Shown: positions 21,634-34,430, numbered from the stretch's first letter. The stretch: DNA of 64,000 nucleotides from Tetrastigma voinierianum (GCA_016808115.1 JAEQBH010001843.1:1-64000), one strand, 5' to 3'. The notes: generated by a model not told the origin, from the sequence alone. Program-made: numbers and translations.

Positions 21634-24101
21634 TGTAAAACCCGAGAAAAATCAATTTTTTTTTAAAAATGGCAAGACGGTAAATTGCCATAATAGTAAA
21701 GCTCAAAATCCGGGAAATTTCGTTCGACGATGAAAAGAAACTCACCATCGATTCGTCTTGACTTATTATCTGAAGGTCACCCAAACAAATTTCGTCAATT
21801 CCTCGAGAAAGCCTTGATTCTCACGTTTTTTAGTGACAGGTCGAGTGACTCCTACAGGACAAAATTGTTATGGAAATCTCAAATTCAAACAGACTGGGCA
21901 AAGCTCCAGCGGATATTATTCAACTAATCGAGGCTTTAATGAGCAGCTTCACGCCGTAATCGCACCGCGAGGTGACACGTACATGATCGCATACATCCAA
22001 CTTAAGCTAAGTCAGGGACAAGAGGAATAGGGCAAAAATGTTCATTTCGCTTTTTTGACGTGAGAGAGAGGAGAAGAGAGAAGAGGAGCTACGTTTCCTC
22101 TCCCACAGATTCACTTAATTTTGTCGGGTCGATTTTCGTGGGGACAAGAACAAAAGTTCATCGCATCAATGAGGGGTATGTGTGAGTACCAGAAAAGAGA
22201 GATTTCGACGAAGTTCCAAGAAGGGAGATTTCGGGAATTCGAGGTTGTCGGGTTTAGGAGGCTTCCTACCCATGTATCACCAGCCTAAAGGTAAAGGATC
22301 TTTTCCCACTCGCTTACTTTCCATTCGGGGCCGAAAAAGTGGTGAAGGTGGAAATCTTCTCCCATGAAGATTGGTGCTACACCTATAAAGGAAGGCTCGC
22401 TAGGTATGACGCCGTAACCTGGGACATGGATTGGGACCTGCACACTTAGGCAAGGCGTTTTTCGCTTAGTGTCCATCCGCCTAGGCGGAGGCAGGCTACT
22501 CCTATGCGAGCCTACGACTGTCCGAGGCCTATGTTTGTGGCCTATTTCAGGCCGTTTCTGCGGGGGTTCGATTTAGGATTACATGGTTTCTCTGGGGCCA
22601 TTGTATGACTTGTGTTTGAGTGTCATCATTTAATTAAGAGTGACATGTTCGATGTCAATGTGCATGGTCTAACATGTTGACATGTGATGAATTGTTGTGT
22701 GCAATGGCCATTACATGTCTTGCTTGTGCGTGTGTCATTGCTTGACCATGGAATGGCATATTGAATGTGAATGTTGATATAGGCTTGCATGATATATTGA
22801 CATGAATTAATGATGTATGGAAATCATATGCAGGTGATGTGATTGTCCATGGCACCGGTAATTGTTATAGATTGTGTTGTCCATGTAGAATTCATTATGC
22901 ATGTGACATGATATAACATGCAATGGCATCTTGCATTGCATATGCAAGTGACATCGATTAATGGTGTGAGTGCAATGGTTGCAAAATCGATTACTGTGTT
23001 TGGTGTTTAATTGGGTGGGCTTGGTAATTGGGACAACATCTACCAGAGTCATACGGTCAATAAAATTGTACGTAAAATATGTGCCTGAAATAGCAAGAAG
23101 GATGATCCTCCTCGGGGGTGAAAGATCACAATTATGGTCATATAGTCCCTAGTGAGGAAAGGCCATAAAAGTGTCTTGGTTTGTGGAGCCCAGCAAGGCA
23201 TAACAAAAAATCTTCACTCCACATACATGAAGGCACATGGATTTTGAATATAAAAATGATCATTGCAATAGACATCCAAAAGCTTTATGTTTAGTACAAA
23301 TATTAAATATTTTGAAATTATCATTGATGTCATCCAGAATGACGGTTTTTCACACATGGGCTTAGGCGTTATGGAGTGAGCTCACTACGCACTCTATGGT
23401 ACTGTAGACATCATGGAGTCGATCTATTTCATGGCATGGCATGTGTGGATTCACTATAGAATTGGCATGTTCTGATGGAACGTGATTGTAAATGTCGATC
23501 ATCGTACGCGCACCGGAAAGGAGATAGCCCTGATAGGAGGTAATTCTTATTGGGCATGGCTCACCCTTTATGGGACAACCCTACTGGTGCAATGTAGGTC
23601 GATACATGTGATGTTGCCAAGACAAAATAAGTGGATTTTGGAAGAAGGTCACCTATGGCCTTAATACGCCTTTTCATAAAAGTGTCGTACAATCTAGTCA
23701 GCACATGTTTTTGTGGAGAAAGAATTGTAATTAAATTCCTTTAGACCATTGCCAATATAAATGGGTATGTAATTTATGGTAAAGAGGGTCAAGATCGACT
23801 CTACGCTATAATTGCATATTGTAGTCTCATATTTCAACTTAAATATGAATGAATGGGTCCCGTGAAGGGACGATCGAGGTGGTGTCGAGTGAACCTTGTC
23901 CACGAGTAAATGGTACCGCCAAACAAGACTTAGTTGCACAATGACCTAAGGTAGAAACTTTCGCAAGTTGACGGCTAGTCAACAGGAACCCCCCCTCGGA
24001 AATTAGGGCATCACAAGTGTGGTATCGGGTTACCCAAAATCCATAGGAATTCTGCAGGTTGACGGGTTGTTAACAGGACCCTCGAAAATTTGGGCACCAC
24101 A
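21634..24101 (+). mobile_element. Chromovirus-type LTR inserted in Copia-1
   Basis: The insert starts TGTAAAACCCGAG, the start typical of Del/Tekay-type chromovirus LTRs. A first LTR-like end (GGGCATCACA) lies near 24016. It is followed by GTGTGGTATCGGG, resembling a primer site, and then a second LTR-like end (TTTGGGCACCACA) at 24101. The flanks GTGTT (21629-21633) and TTGTT (24102-24106) form an imperfect target duplication. It looks like a solo LTR that kept a short scar of internal DNA plus a second LTR tail. No coding domain is present. Confidence 0.65.
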
Positions 24102-24813
24102 TTGTTATCTGAGAAAGTTTCAGATCCAATCTCCCATGGGTAGTGACTTGTTAGTACATGTCTAAGGAAGTCCTGTCACAAAGGCTATAAGAGCTTAAGG
24201 TAAGGAGTTTTTAAGAGGGACCATTGTGACCCCACAACTTACCTAGGGACTTTCCTACTGTATTAACATAGATACTCACTCCTATCAGAGGTTACTATTT
24301 GAGTTTCTGGGGAGTTGACTTGGTAGGACACTTTCTCAGATTTCATGTTCAAAAAGAATGTTACAACACCTTTGCCCTAACGTAGTGTTTATAATGGAAA
24401 CTAGGATATTGTCAGAATAAACTCTACCTATCGTATATTTGGCTGGATTGCATGTTTTTGTTTATTTCATGAAAATGACATCCTTTAATCATCTAGTTAC
24501 AACTTTTTAGTCATAAACCATTGGATGTAAGTAATTGTGACTTATGGAAAACCAATCTTTACATTGTTCTTGTCTTTTGAGAATCAAATTTCTTACAACA
24601 ACCTAGAAACCCTAAGAGCCCACTACCAATGCTTAGGAAACTAAGTAGCAATCTGTGGGTGGAAAACCGCCAAATAAAACGACTTCATTTATTATATTCT
24701 TGCCAGCGTTGCAAAATGTCTATGGAAGCAAATCAATGATCTGAAGCATGTATCAAACATGGTTCAAACTCTAAAGTAGCAGTACTGCTAGATAAGTAGC
24801 CATAGGGGCATTA

Positions 24814-25200
24814 ATGAACACTCACATGACTGGAGGAAATGTGCGAAACCATTGTCTAAAGTTTATGGGGCACATTATTTGTGCGAAAGTGATGGGTAGT
24901 CTAAATGTTGTTGAAGCTTGTTTGGTGGAGAATTACAATGATAAATGGATCATTGATTCAGGAGCCACTAATAATGTTTTTATAGTCCTTGGAGGGGTTC
25001 AAACAAAGTAGACCACTAAGTAAAGGACTAAGCAGGTTGAAATTGGGAAATGGGGAATATGTCTTTGTAATGGTAGTAGGACTAGTGGAGTTATGTTTTT
25101 ACATTCATCAGACTGTTTATTTGTTCCGGATTTTAAGAGGAATTTGGTTTCTGTTAGTTGTTTAGTTGAACATGGTATAGTTTAATTCCTTGGTTTCAAT
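24814..25200 (+). pseudogene. Copia-1 gag end and protease
   Basis: A zinc-knuckle remnant (GGNVRNHC) and a gag-protease linker (LVENYNDKWIIDSGATNNV) are readable at 24814-25011. IDSGATN is the Copia aspartic protease active site. Downstream residues CLFVPDFKRNLVSVSCLVEHG (with stops around them) match the usual protease-to-integrase spacer. Stops break the frame after 25011. Confidence 0.8.
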
Positions 25201-25339
25201 TAAAAGTAATAACACTTTTATTTGCTTTGGATTATTGATGAATGGTCTGTATTTTTTAACCCATTTGTCCTACAGTATTAATGTCATTGAATACACCGAT
25301 GATGAGCAACACCCCTTATCTGAGAAAAGGAAAGTTTTC

Positions 25340-25870
25340 AAATGAAACATATTTCTGGCACTTGCGATCAATATATTAACTTCACATAATTCACAGCTTT
25401 TAGTTGTGCGGGATTTTTGTATTCTTTATCTTTTGAACCTATACTAGTATGTGAATCATGTTTGAAGGTAAATGACAAAGAGGCTCCTCTGTCAAAGGAA
25501 ATCATGCTACTTAGCAATTGAGATTGGTACACATTGATGTGTGTGGACCAATGAGCATTCAAGCTAGAGGCGGTATGAGTATTTCATCGCCTTCACTAAT
25601 GACTACTCAAAATATGGATATGATTACCTAATGCACCATAAGTCTGAAGCTTTTGAAAAGTTTCGAGAATATAAGGTTGAGGAAAAAACGCAGTTGGGTG
25701 TCTACATCAAGCAACTTTGGTCTGACCGAGGCGGTGAATACCTATATGGAGAGTTCAAGTCTTACTTGACTAAAGATGAGATAATTTCTCAATTATCATC
25801 TCTTAGAATGCCCTAGCAAAATGATGTCTTCGAAATGAGAAACAAAACTCGTTTTAGATATGATGAGGTT
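25340..25870 (+). pseudogene. Copia-1 integrase
   Basis: The GAG-pre-integrase region is faint. The integrase core is readable: FTNDYSKYGYDYLMHHKSEA, then at 25631-25816 QLWSDRGGEYLYGEFKSYL, which carries the second catalytic Asp, and a degraded QNDV block where QNGV plus the catalytic Glu is expected. Several stops and frame changes occur. Confidence 0.78.
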
Positions 25871-26479
25871 GATGCTTAGTTACTCATCAATACCTGAGTC
25901 ATTTTAGAGATATGCCATAGAAACAACTGTTCACATACTAAACTTGGTTCCATCTAAATTTGTTTCAAAGACACCCACAAAGTTACTGAAAGGGTGCAAA
26001 CCCAATTTTAACCATATTCGGACTTGGGGTGCCTCGACACATTTCTTATCACATAAATCACAAAAATTATAATCTCGTACAAAAATGTGTATGTTTATTG
26101 GCTATCATAAGGGAACGAGAGGTGGAATATTTTATAATCCAAAGAAAAAGAAGGTAATAGTAAGCACTCACGCTACTTTCTTAGAAAAGGATTATATGAA
26201 CAATTTTAAACCTAGGAGCAAAGTGGTTCTTGAAGAGCTTGAATCGGTTTGAGATCCACAAGAAACTTCTAATTTTCCACCCCTATTTCCTTTTGATGTT
26301 CAAAGAGGGTAATGTACATGTACTCAAAGGTGAACAAACATAGGAAACAAATCAAGACCAAATTCAAGAAACTCAAGAACAAGAACATAATGAAGAGATT
26401 GGAAATCCACCTAAGCCACAAAACTTGGATCCTCTTGTTCATGTACAACAACCAATGCAGTAAACTTGTAATGGGAGGA

Positions 26480-27240
26480 TAATACATAAACTTGCAAGGT
26501 ACACCTTGTTAGATAAGATGTATCAAGTCATTTTGGATAATTCTGATGATGACCCTACCACATACAAAGAAGCATTGGAGGATGTTGATGTGCAAGCGTG
26601 GAAAAGGACAATGGACCATTAAATGGAATCTATGGGTTCAAACTCAATATGGTCTCTTGTAGAAGCTCCTAGAGAGGTAAAACCCATTGGAAGCAAGTTA
26701 ATATACAAGAAAAATAGCTTTGGTAAAAAATGTGTGCATAAAATATTTGAGGTACAGTGGTAGTCTTCCCTATTCTTTACGTACATGACATCCTTGTTAA
26801 TTAGAAACAATATGAAGGTATTGTCAAACATAAAGGGTTATCTAAAATAGTAGTTTGATATAAGAAACTTATGTGAAGCTAACTATATTCTAGGAATCAA
26901 ACTTTTATGACATTGGAAGAATAAGGTGTTAGCTCTATCCTATGCTTCCAAGTGTCCAGTTATGGCATGGAGAATCTGGGTGATTTCACCACATGGAATT
27001 CATCTTTCTATGGACAATCACAATAAAACTCTTGAAGAAAAGAACCTGCGAGTGACAAACTTATGCTTTGTCCCCATGTATGCCACATTATGAGCTAGGC
27101 TGGATATTTTCTGCATGCAAAGAGGGAATCTGAAGTCGATACAACCGCATCTCAAAGTAGAACATTGGACTGCAGAGAAAACATATACTCAAGTATCTAA
27201 AGAGAACGAGGGATTATATGTTGGTGTATTCTAGTGGGAG
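26480..27240 (+). pseudogene. Copia-1 reverse transcriptase and RNase H remnants
   Basis: The start of the RT domain is recognisable (TYKEALEDVDVQAWKRTMDH, then WSLVEAPREVKPIGSKLIYK). It is followed directly by a late RT part (FDIRNLCEANYILGIKLL), so most of the palm, including YVDD, has been deleted. A few RNase H-like residues follow to about 27240. The 3' noncoding stretch runs to a weak polypurine site just before 28153. Confidence 0.75.
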
Positions 27241-28152
27241 TATTGGAACACGTGGACCCTATGAGACATTGACTCTAGTAAAAATTGCCAATAAGAACCT
27301 AGCGTGAGCCTTTTACTAAGACTCTATTAAACCATGTTGATACATGTAAATTGTGTGTCTAATTAGATGTCCGTTAGTTTAGAGTAAGTGGGAGTTTGTT
27401 ACGATTTATTCTAGAGGACTAAATGTAATTTTTTATTTTCGATTTAATGGCAAGGAATTTAGTAAATTCTTAAACATCCATTATTTCATGTATAAGGCTC
27501 TAGATTAATTATTATATATGATCATATGGATACGTCCATAGAAGACATGGTTATAGGTTCTCATAATTAATTAATTGTCTCATAATTGATAAATAAAATT
27601 GGGCACTTTATTCAGACTGTTATATTCTATGAAATAATCTATCTTGGTTATTGAAGAATATTACAGTGATTTATGTTGTAATCACTTTGAGAAGGTCAAG
27701 AGAGATTTAATTAAAGGTAATATTCTGTAAAAATGAATTAAATCTCAAACAATATTAGTTATGCTATTTTTCTTAATCTTGAGTATTATAAAACAAGTAG
27801 TTAAATACCCATTTATCTATTATAATAAGAGTCCTCTGTTATATTTAATTAATGATCTTGAGATCACTAGAGTCATGAGATATACAAAATGAATTCAAGA
27901 ATATCCTTCTAATATTAATGTACCTGATGTTGAAAGACATGAAATAATTTTTATCTAATCCATAGAGAAATTATAAGTTAAGGAGAATACAAAATAATTA
28001 ATTGATTTATAAATATTTGTCGACACTTGTTGATATTTTACAAAGAAAATACATTGAATATGTACATTATTAATCTTAGAGTTCACACCGCTTTGGTGAA
28101 TAGCACTGGATAAGATCACGGTCCCAAACTTGCTTCTAAGCAAGTAGAAGAT

Positions 28153-28627
28153 TGTTGGATTTATGCTCTAAAAACAATCCGAGCTGTTGATCAAGAGCCA
28201 AAATTAATAATGGGTCATTGAATCCCCAGGCTAGCTAATTAGTGACATAGCCCATTAATTAATTGCTTAAGAGGCAAAAAACCCAATAAGGCAGGAGTTT
28301 GGTTGATTGATAAGCAAGAACCCTCAGGAGTGGTAGGGGATCAAGGTCATTTACAAGTAACCCTATAAGGTTAGGATTTTGAGTCTATAAATAGACTCCT
28401 ATCCCTATGACCTTCATACAATCTCCCTTGGGCCTTTACACTCATACGTGGGTGTTCTATGCTATGGTCTTTGGTAATTAGGCGTGCCTACACACATATT
28501 TTTTGCTACTAGAATAGCTTGGAAGGTCCCATGCCAAGATGTTAGTAATCCCTAAGGATGATGACATTATTTTATCACCTATCTTATTCAATCATGATCT
28601 AGACTTCCATTGTACATTTATCCTTCA
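28153..28627 (+). repeat. Copia-1 3' LTR
   Basis: 475 bp, partner of 19689-20160. TATAAATAG lies at 28386-28394 at the corresponding position. The last bases CCTTCA match the 5' LTR end. Confidence 0.9.
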
Positions 28628-29676
28628 ATTGCCTCTATCAATTCTGAGCCCACTCTAGGAAAAGAGTCAACTACTAAAAGTCCAAAATTTTCTTCTCTAT
28701 AGTAGTCTCGGACCAAGAAGCGGTAGAGATCTCTCATGCCATTGGAATCTCACTAACTACCAACATGAGTCAGTACCTTGGGACCCCCTAGATTCATGGA
28801 AGGATCAAAGTTGGAATGTACCAATAACTACTAGATAAAATTAACTCCATATTGCAAAGTTGGAAAATGTGTTTTCTTTCCTTAGCAAGTCGACTCACTC
28901 CAATACAATCACTGATATCCTCCATTCCTTTATTTCAAATGCAATCAACCTTCCTTCCTAAAGGGCTCTGCAATAATCTAGACATGAAAGGTCATAGTTT
29001 CCTATGAGAAGACATACAAGAGTGAAGGAAAACCCACCTTATTAATTGGAACATGGTCACATAGGGAAAATAGCATGTGGGCATGGGCATTCGAAAGATG
29101 CAAGCCATGAACACCGCCTTTATGGAAAAGTTAGGATATAATATTCTAAGAGAAAAATATAAACTTTGGGTCAGAGTGCTCAGTAGTAAATATCTAAGAG
29201 GTCTTCACGTTCTAGCAAACCTGACAGCTAAGAACAATGCCTCTAACGCATGGAGGGGAATTGCCTCTGCCAGATAAGTTCTCCAACGTGGTGTTAGAAT
29301 CAGAGTTGGTAGTGGCAACAATGTTCTGTTTTGGAGGTATGTATGGTTGGGGAGAGAACCCCTCATAGAGGTTGAAACTAGAGAAATAATACTCCCTTAA
29401 TCTTACAAGTAAATTAAGGATTACTAGTTTAAAGGTCAAACTTGGGACTGGGAAGTGTTGACAGAGCTCCTTCCACACTATGTCTTACAACAACTGGCCC
29501 CAATCCTATAAGGTGATGAGGATGAGAATGAAAATAGTTGGATGTGGAAGCCTACACAAACTAGGAACTTCATGGTTAAGACAATATATAACCTAGCCCA
29601 CTCACCTCAATCATTCATCAAATTCTTTGTAAGAAGTGTGATGGATCAAAACCACATTATGGTTGTTCATCCATGG
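28628..29676 (+). pseudogene. LINE fragment B: RT thumb and start of zf-RVT
   Basis: The translation after the ATTGC duplication gives KSKIFFS, AVEISHAIGISLTTNMSQYL and GTP, a typical LINE RT segment. At 29077-29277 there is GMGIRKMQAMNTAFMEKLGY, LWVRVLSSKYLRG and NAWRGIASAR, the conserved segment downstream of RT. WKPTQTRNFMVKTIYNLA (29542-) is the usual start of the zf-RVT region. Several stops interrupt it. The fragment ends ...LWLFIH at the Copia-2 insertion and continues in frame at 38697. Confidence 0.9.
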
Positions 29677-30059
29677 TGTTGGATTATGAGCATGGGTTTT
29701 CCATGTGGGCTTGACCCGACCCAAGACCCATTGGATGCTTCCCTTGACATAAGACATGTCTCTTTCGAAGAGGCGTGAATCAGAGCCTATAAGAATAGGA
29801 CTTTGATTCATTTCTCTGGTTTGTTTGTTTTTTTCATGAGAAAACTATAGAAGGAGAAATAACATATGTGTTCTAGGTAAAATCTTCAACATTTTAGAAT
29901 AATCCAAGCAATCATAGACATGGTGTTCGTACTATGGAACATTAGAAATAGACTCTAGTTGTGATCTGATTCTAGCCTGAAGCATTGAAGTCATCGAGAT
30001 ATGCACTTCGACAAGTAAGTATGAGATTTATTTCTCAACATAAACCATGAAATCTTTCA
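29677..30059 (+). repeat. Copia-2 5' LTR
   Basis: 383 bp, starting TGTTGGATTATGAG and ending TTTCA. It aligns over its length with 38312-38691; shared blocks include TTGGATGCTTCC and AGTAAAATCTTCAACATTT-like words. An embedded ATGGGTTTTCC near its start lies in an open frame that is not a gene. Confidence 0.88.
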
Positions 30060-30073
30060 TTGGTATTAGACCC
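30060..30073 (+). promoter_or_regulatory. Copia-2 primer-binding site
   Basis: TTGGTATTAGACCC directly after the LTR is a near match to the initiator-methionine tRNA site TTGGTATCAGAGCC. Confidence 0.85.
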
Positions 30074-30299
30074 AAAGATGATGTTCTTTGTGCTTCACTT
30101 TTGTTAAAGGAAAAAGAAATAGTGTTTTTTTTTTTTTTTTTACCATTCTTTCTCTATTGTTCAGTGCAAATTTGGTATGGATGGAAAGATCTCGTCAAGA
30201 GCTTTCCAACACATATTGTTTGGTATTTTTTGGAGTTACGGTTGAATTATAGTGATTTTTTAAATTTTTCTAGAATTTTTTCTGCATTTTCCAATGACT

Positions 30300-30580
30300 G
30301 TTAACCGACAATGGCGATGACATGGCAATTGACGAGCCGGTGACATGGGTGATGACATGGTTGTTGACTGGACGATGACATGGCAAATAGAGGGATCACA
30401 TGGCAGCATCTGATTACGCCACTTAGCAAGCTCTGAGGGACCAAAATGTTAGGACATGATGGGTCCACGTGGTGCTAGCGTTGATAAGATGACATGGCAG
30501 TTGACTTGCGTTGACCGGATGATGTGGTAGTTGGTGTGTGTTGACTATTGACTGACAACTTTGACTAGTTTGTTTGACCA
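30300..30580 (+). repeat. Degenerate GATGACATGGCA repeats in the Copia-2 leader
   Basis: Words such as GATGACATGGCAATTGAC, GATGACATGGTTGTTGAC and GATGACATGGCAGTTGAC recur at irregular spacing in the untranslated leader. The leader also has an 18-nt T run near 30125-30142. Confidence 0.75.
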
Positions 30581-31189
30581 CATCTAGACTCCGCTTTTTA
30601 TGTGATTTTTTTTTAAATTTCGTTTTTAAATTCTCTATTGAATGGGCACCCTTTCAAAACCTTTTGAGGTCATTTGATATTTTATAAAATTATAAATATA
30701 TATTAGTGTGACTTAGTGCATGTCGACGAACTCTTGGTTTAGATGAAATGTCGAATTGTTTATTTCGGGCTCAATTGTTCAATACATGTATGGAGCAGAA
30801 GGTAGAGAGAAGCAACAGTTTAGAGATAATCAATATTTCTCTACTCTTTATGTAGTGGGAGAATAGCAGTCGATGATCGCTGAGCGATTGTGTGGGATAT
30901 TGTGGATGAGAGTTGAATGTGTCTCTCTAAAGTACTCACATGTTTTTAAATTTAACCATGTCAACTAGGTTATGTTAGGAGAAATTGATTGGTCTCAATT
31001 TAGTAACCTTTTGTTTCTCCTACAAGACTAAGATTTTATTGTTTGATTTAGAACTTTGTGACTTATTTTGGGTCACTAGGTTGTGAGTTTGCGGGGTTAA
31101 GGTTTTTCTCTCGTTTAGCTAAATGGCCGCTACTGTATGGTTGAATTGAACAAAGGGGGGACCAACTAAATGCTGACAAAACTATGATG

Positions 31190-31960
31190 TTTGGCATCGA
31201 AGATTCGCCAAGATTCTTGGAAGAAAGCAACACTATAGGGATAATCTCACAACCGGCTGGTTAAGCTGAAAGCATGGAACGATCAAGCTTTACACGTGCA
31301 GCGAGATATGGAAGTATATCAAGCCTATAAGCACAAGGATAGAGTTGCTCACATTTTGATGCTGAGTAGCATGAGAAATGAATTGATGCTACGCTTTGAA
31401 AATAATCGCTCAGCCATGGCTATCTAGGACACTATCAAGATACAATTTGGTGGTACTTCAACCACTAGGTTGCATCGACTAACTCTAAAATTTAACTCTT
31501 ACAAGAAGTAGTCCAATCATACCATGAGGCAACATCTCACTGTCATGTCAAACATGATAAGTGAGCTAAAGGAGTGGCAGCCCACGAGTTAGCGATGAAC
31601 AAACGAGGTCAAGCTGGTCGCTCTCTTCGAATGCTTGGGAGCTTCTCAAGATAAACCTTACCTATAACGATAATATCAAAACTTTTAATGATGTCGCATG
31701 ACGTAGAGTTAGAGGAGGATCATCTTCTTGCTGATAAGTCTAGTGAACAGGCTTATATGACTGAATCCCACAAGGTTGGATCTTCTGACATAGGATGGAA
31801 TAAATAGAAAGGGAGGTTTCAAGCCTAAGTAGGGAGGAAACAAGACCAATCTAAGTGGAAATAAGCACAAGCAGGGAAAGCGTGTAGGAAAGCAAAGTAG
31901 GAACATGAATTACTTTAAGTCATTGGAAGCGAGAGAATCTTTGCTCGTGATTACTGCTTG
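31190..31960 (+). pseudogene. Copia-2 gag
   Basis: Gag is recognised by position and by scattered motifs: a stretch reading TTRLH-like residues near 31465 and VELEEDHLLADKSSEQAYM near 31705. A lysine/glycine-rich end around 31790-31900 precedes the protease. No zinc knuckle is intact. Stops occur every few dozen codons. Confidence 0.65.
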
Positions 31961-31999
31961 ACGAAGATAACATATGAACAAATTCACTTCCATAATGCA

Positions 32000-32530
32000 T
32001 TTGTTAGTAGTTGCTTAATGTTGACTGAGATTGTTCCTTATTGGACTATAGACTCGACAGTAACCGACCACATAGCGTGGGATCGCAACATATATATGGA
32101 TTTCCATCAGTAGCAACCGACCACATAGCGCGGGATCGCAATGCATATATGGATTTCCATCGAGTTCTGAAGGGAAGTAAGAGCATTTACATGGTAAATA
32201 ACACATCATCGAACATGCTTGGAATTAGCACCCGTAAATTGTTGATGCAAAAGGGTTGCGCTCTCTATCTCCATGATGTGCTTTATGCGCCAGAAGTTCG
32301 TCGGAATCTTGTTTCTGTTATAGTTTTGGTTAAATTTGGTTTTAAAATTGTATTTGAACAAGATTGTGTTAAGGTATTACTGGACAACATAGTTTATGGG
32401 TATGGATTTATGGTATTAGATACTATTCCGATCAATAAAACCACATATGTTTTTGTCATTGGAAATTCAAGTAGTAGTTCTTCTATGAATAATGTTAAAT
32501 GGCATGCCAGATTAAGACACATAGGGTAGG
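32000..32530 (+). pseudogene. Copia-2 protease and GAG-pre-integrase
   Basis: The protease active site is decayed (YWTIDSTVTDHIAWDRN where IDSGATDH is typical). A 53-bp tandem duplication (32063-32115 and 32116-32161) follows and shifts the frame. Downstream, 32230-32440 reads LYLHDVLYAPEVRRNLVSV and FKIVFEQDCVKVLLDN, the usual protease C-terminal part. NVKWHARLRHIG at 32495-32529 begins the zinc-binding pre-integrase region. Confidence 0.82.
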
Positions 32531-33340
32531 ATCGTCTAAAGAGATTAGTAAATACAGTGCATTTGGGATCTATAGATGAATATATTTGTCGGTATGTAGT
32601 AGTAGCAGTTAAGGAAGCAAGATTGCCTATTAGGTAAAGCGAGAAGTATGTTTTCCTTTAGAGCTTATTCACTCTAACATTTATGGCCCAATGAATGTGA
32701 GGGCAAGACATTAAGCTCAATACTTCATCACTTTAATAGATGATTTCACTCGATTCGATCATGTTTATTTAATCCCCCATAGATATGAAGCATTAGATTG
32801 CTTCAAAAGATATAGTACATTGGTTGAGAATCAATTAAACACAAAAATCATATCTTTATGAACCGATAAAGGACGTGAATATCTATCCGACCTATTTAAA
32901 GCATATTCTGACGAAAATGGTATAGCTAGATAGTTGACCATTCTTTACATGCCGCAACAAAATGGTGTGGCTGAGAGGAAATGAATAGGACCCTTTAGGC
33001 AATTAAGGTCAATGGTGGGCGCAGCGAGAGTTTGCCAATCTCTTTTGAGGGATGCCTTGTGTTTGCGGCCTATTACAAATGAGTTCCATCTAAGTCTATT
33101 CCTTCCACTCATATGAATTATGGAAAGGTGTGATGCCTAGTTTGAACATTAAGCGCCCATGGGGGTGTGCAACTTATGTTCATAATGTTTCTCATGAATA
33201 TGGGAAGCTTTGTCCTAAGGGGAAGAAATGTATCTTCATAAGATACTCAGGGTGCTCTAAAGGATATATCTTCTTAGGGGAATATATAAATGGAAGTGTA
33301 ACATAAATTGAGTCACGAGATGTCGTATTCTTGGAAAAGG
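32530..33340 (+). pseudogene. Copia-2 integrase
   Basis: The core is legible: FITLIDDFTRFDHVYLI near 32728-32778 supplies the first catalytic Asp. TDKGREYLSDLFKAYSDENG near 32860-32920 has the second Asp but GREY instead of GGEY. MPQQNGVAERK near 32949 includes the catalytic Glu. The C-terminal part (APMGVCNL, then YLHKILRVL) is frameshifted. Confidence 0.82.
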
Positions 33341-33499
33341 ACTTTCTGGGATGAGGTGAGATAGATATGGATACTTATTTCTATGAAATGGAGATCCACG
33401 AGAGTCGGTGAGGGTGTAAAGGAATAGACATTCAACATATAGGACTGAGCGACATAGAAGTCTATTTCTTTGCTTGAGCTGATGGGAGTGACAATTTGC

Positions 33500-34430
33500 T
33501 AGTTCATGTTCCTATGGAGCAAGATCATGAACAATCTCAACCTCGACGTAGTAATCGTGAGAGAATTCCCCATCGTTGCTTTAAGATTGAGGGGGAATCT
33601 TTCATGATTGCTCAGATGAAGAAGAGCCCAAAACGATACATCGGGCTCTTTCTTGTCCTAACGCTAAAGAGTGGTTTGAAGCTATGAAAGAGGAAATGAA
33701 TTCAATGAACTCTAAACAAGTTTTGAATTTGGTTGATTTATTGCCAGGTCATAAGACCATTGGGAACAAGTGGGTTCTCAATATTAAACATAAGTTGGAT
33801 GGGACAATTGACAAATATAAGGCTCGATTAGTAGCTAAGGGCTACACACAACAAGAGGGAATTGACTATGAAGAATCCTTCTCGCCTGTGGTCGGGTTCC
33901 CATTAATTCACCTCATTCTAGCTATTATGGCAAGAATGGATCTAGAATTATACCAAATGGATATTAAGACTGTTTTCCTTAATGGAGAAGTCGACAAAGA
34001 AATCTATATGGATCAACCTTTAGGCTTAGAGATCAAAGGACAGGAACACAAAGTTTGCAAGCTCAAAAGATCCATTTATGGTCTTAAACAGGCCTCAAGA
34101 CAATGCAACCTCAAATTTCATCAAGCCATGTTGAAATATGGTTTTACAATGATGGAAGAGGATCATTGTGTGTATATTAAACACTCAAATAACCACTTCA
34201 TAATTCTATCCTTATATCAATGACATATCAATATCTGGAAATGATAAGAAATTGATAGATGAGACCAAGAAATGGTTATTATCAAATTTCGAAATAAAAG
34301 ACATGGGGAGGCTAGCTATGTACTTGGTGTTAAGATCCTAAGGGATCACTCAAAACGCCTCCTAGGTTTATCTCAAGAGGCGTATATAAAGAAAATGTTG
34401 AAAGCGTTACCACTTGTGTGATTGCGAGCC
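33500..34430 (+). pseudogene. Copia-2 reverse transcriptase
   Basis: A 179-codon stretch at 33684-34223 carries the Copia RT signature: GNKWVLNIKHKLDGTIDKYK, ARLVAKGYTQQEGIDYEESF, QMDIKTVFLNGEVDKEIYM and KLKRSIYGLKQASRQ. At the active site the expected YVDD is damaged: a 2-nt loss after Y leaves N-D. The frame change at 34203-34223 ends this open stretch. RT continues as ISISGNDKKLIDETKKWLL and VLGVKILRDHSKRLLGLSQE. Confidence 0.9.

Larger units (their letters stand above)
19689..28627 (+). mobile_element. Copia-1: full-length but decayed Ty1/Copia element
   Basis: The LTRs at 19689-20160 and 28153-28627 are colinear and begin TGTTGGATTTATG. A primer site follows the first. Protease, integrase and RT/RNase H remnants occur in Copia order. 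The flanks ACTGT (19684-19688) and ATTGC (28628-28632) are a 5-bp target duplication differing by two transitions. Removing the element plus one duplication joins the LINE codons in frame. A chromovirus-type LTR is inserted inside (21634-24101). Numerous stops make it dead. Confidence 0.88.

Noticed and set aside
32041..32529. 162-codon plus-strand gene
   Set aside because: It is the Copia-2 protease and pre-integrase region, opened by a 53-bp duplication and without its own start.
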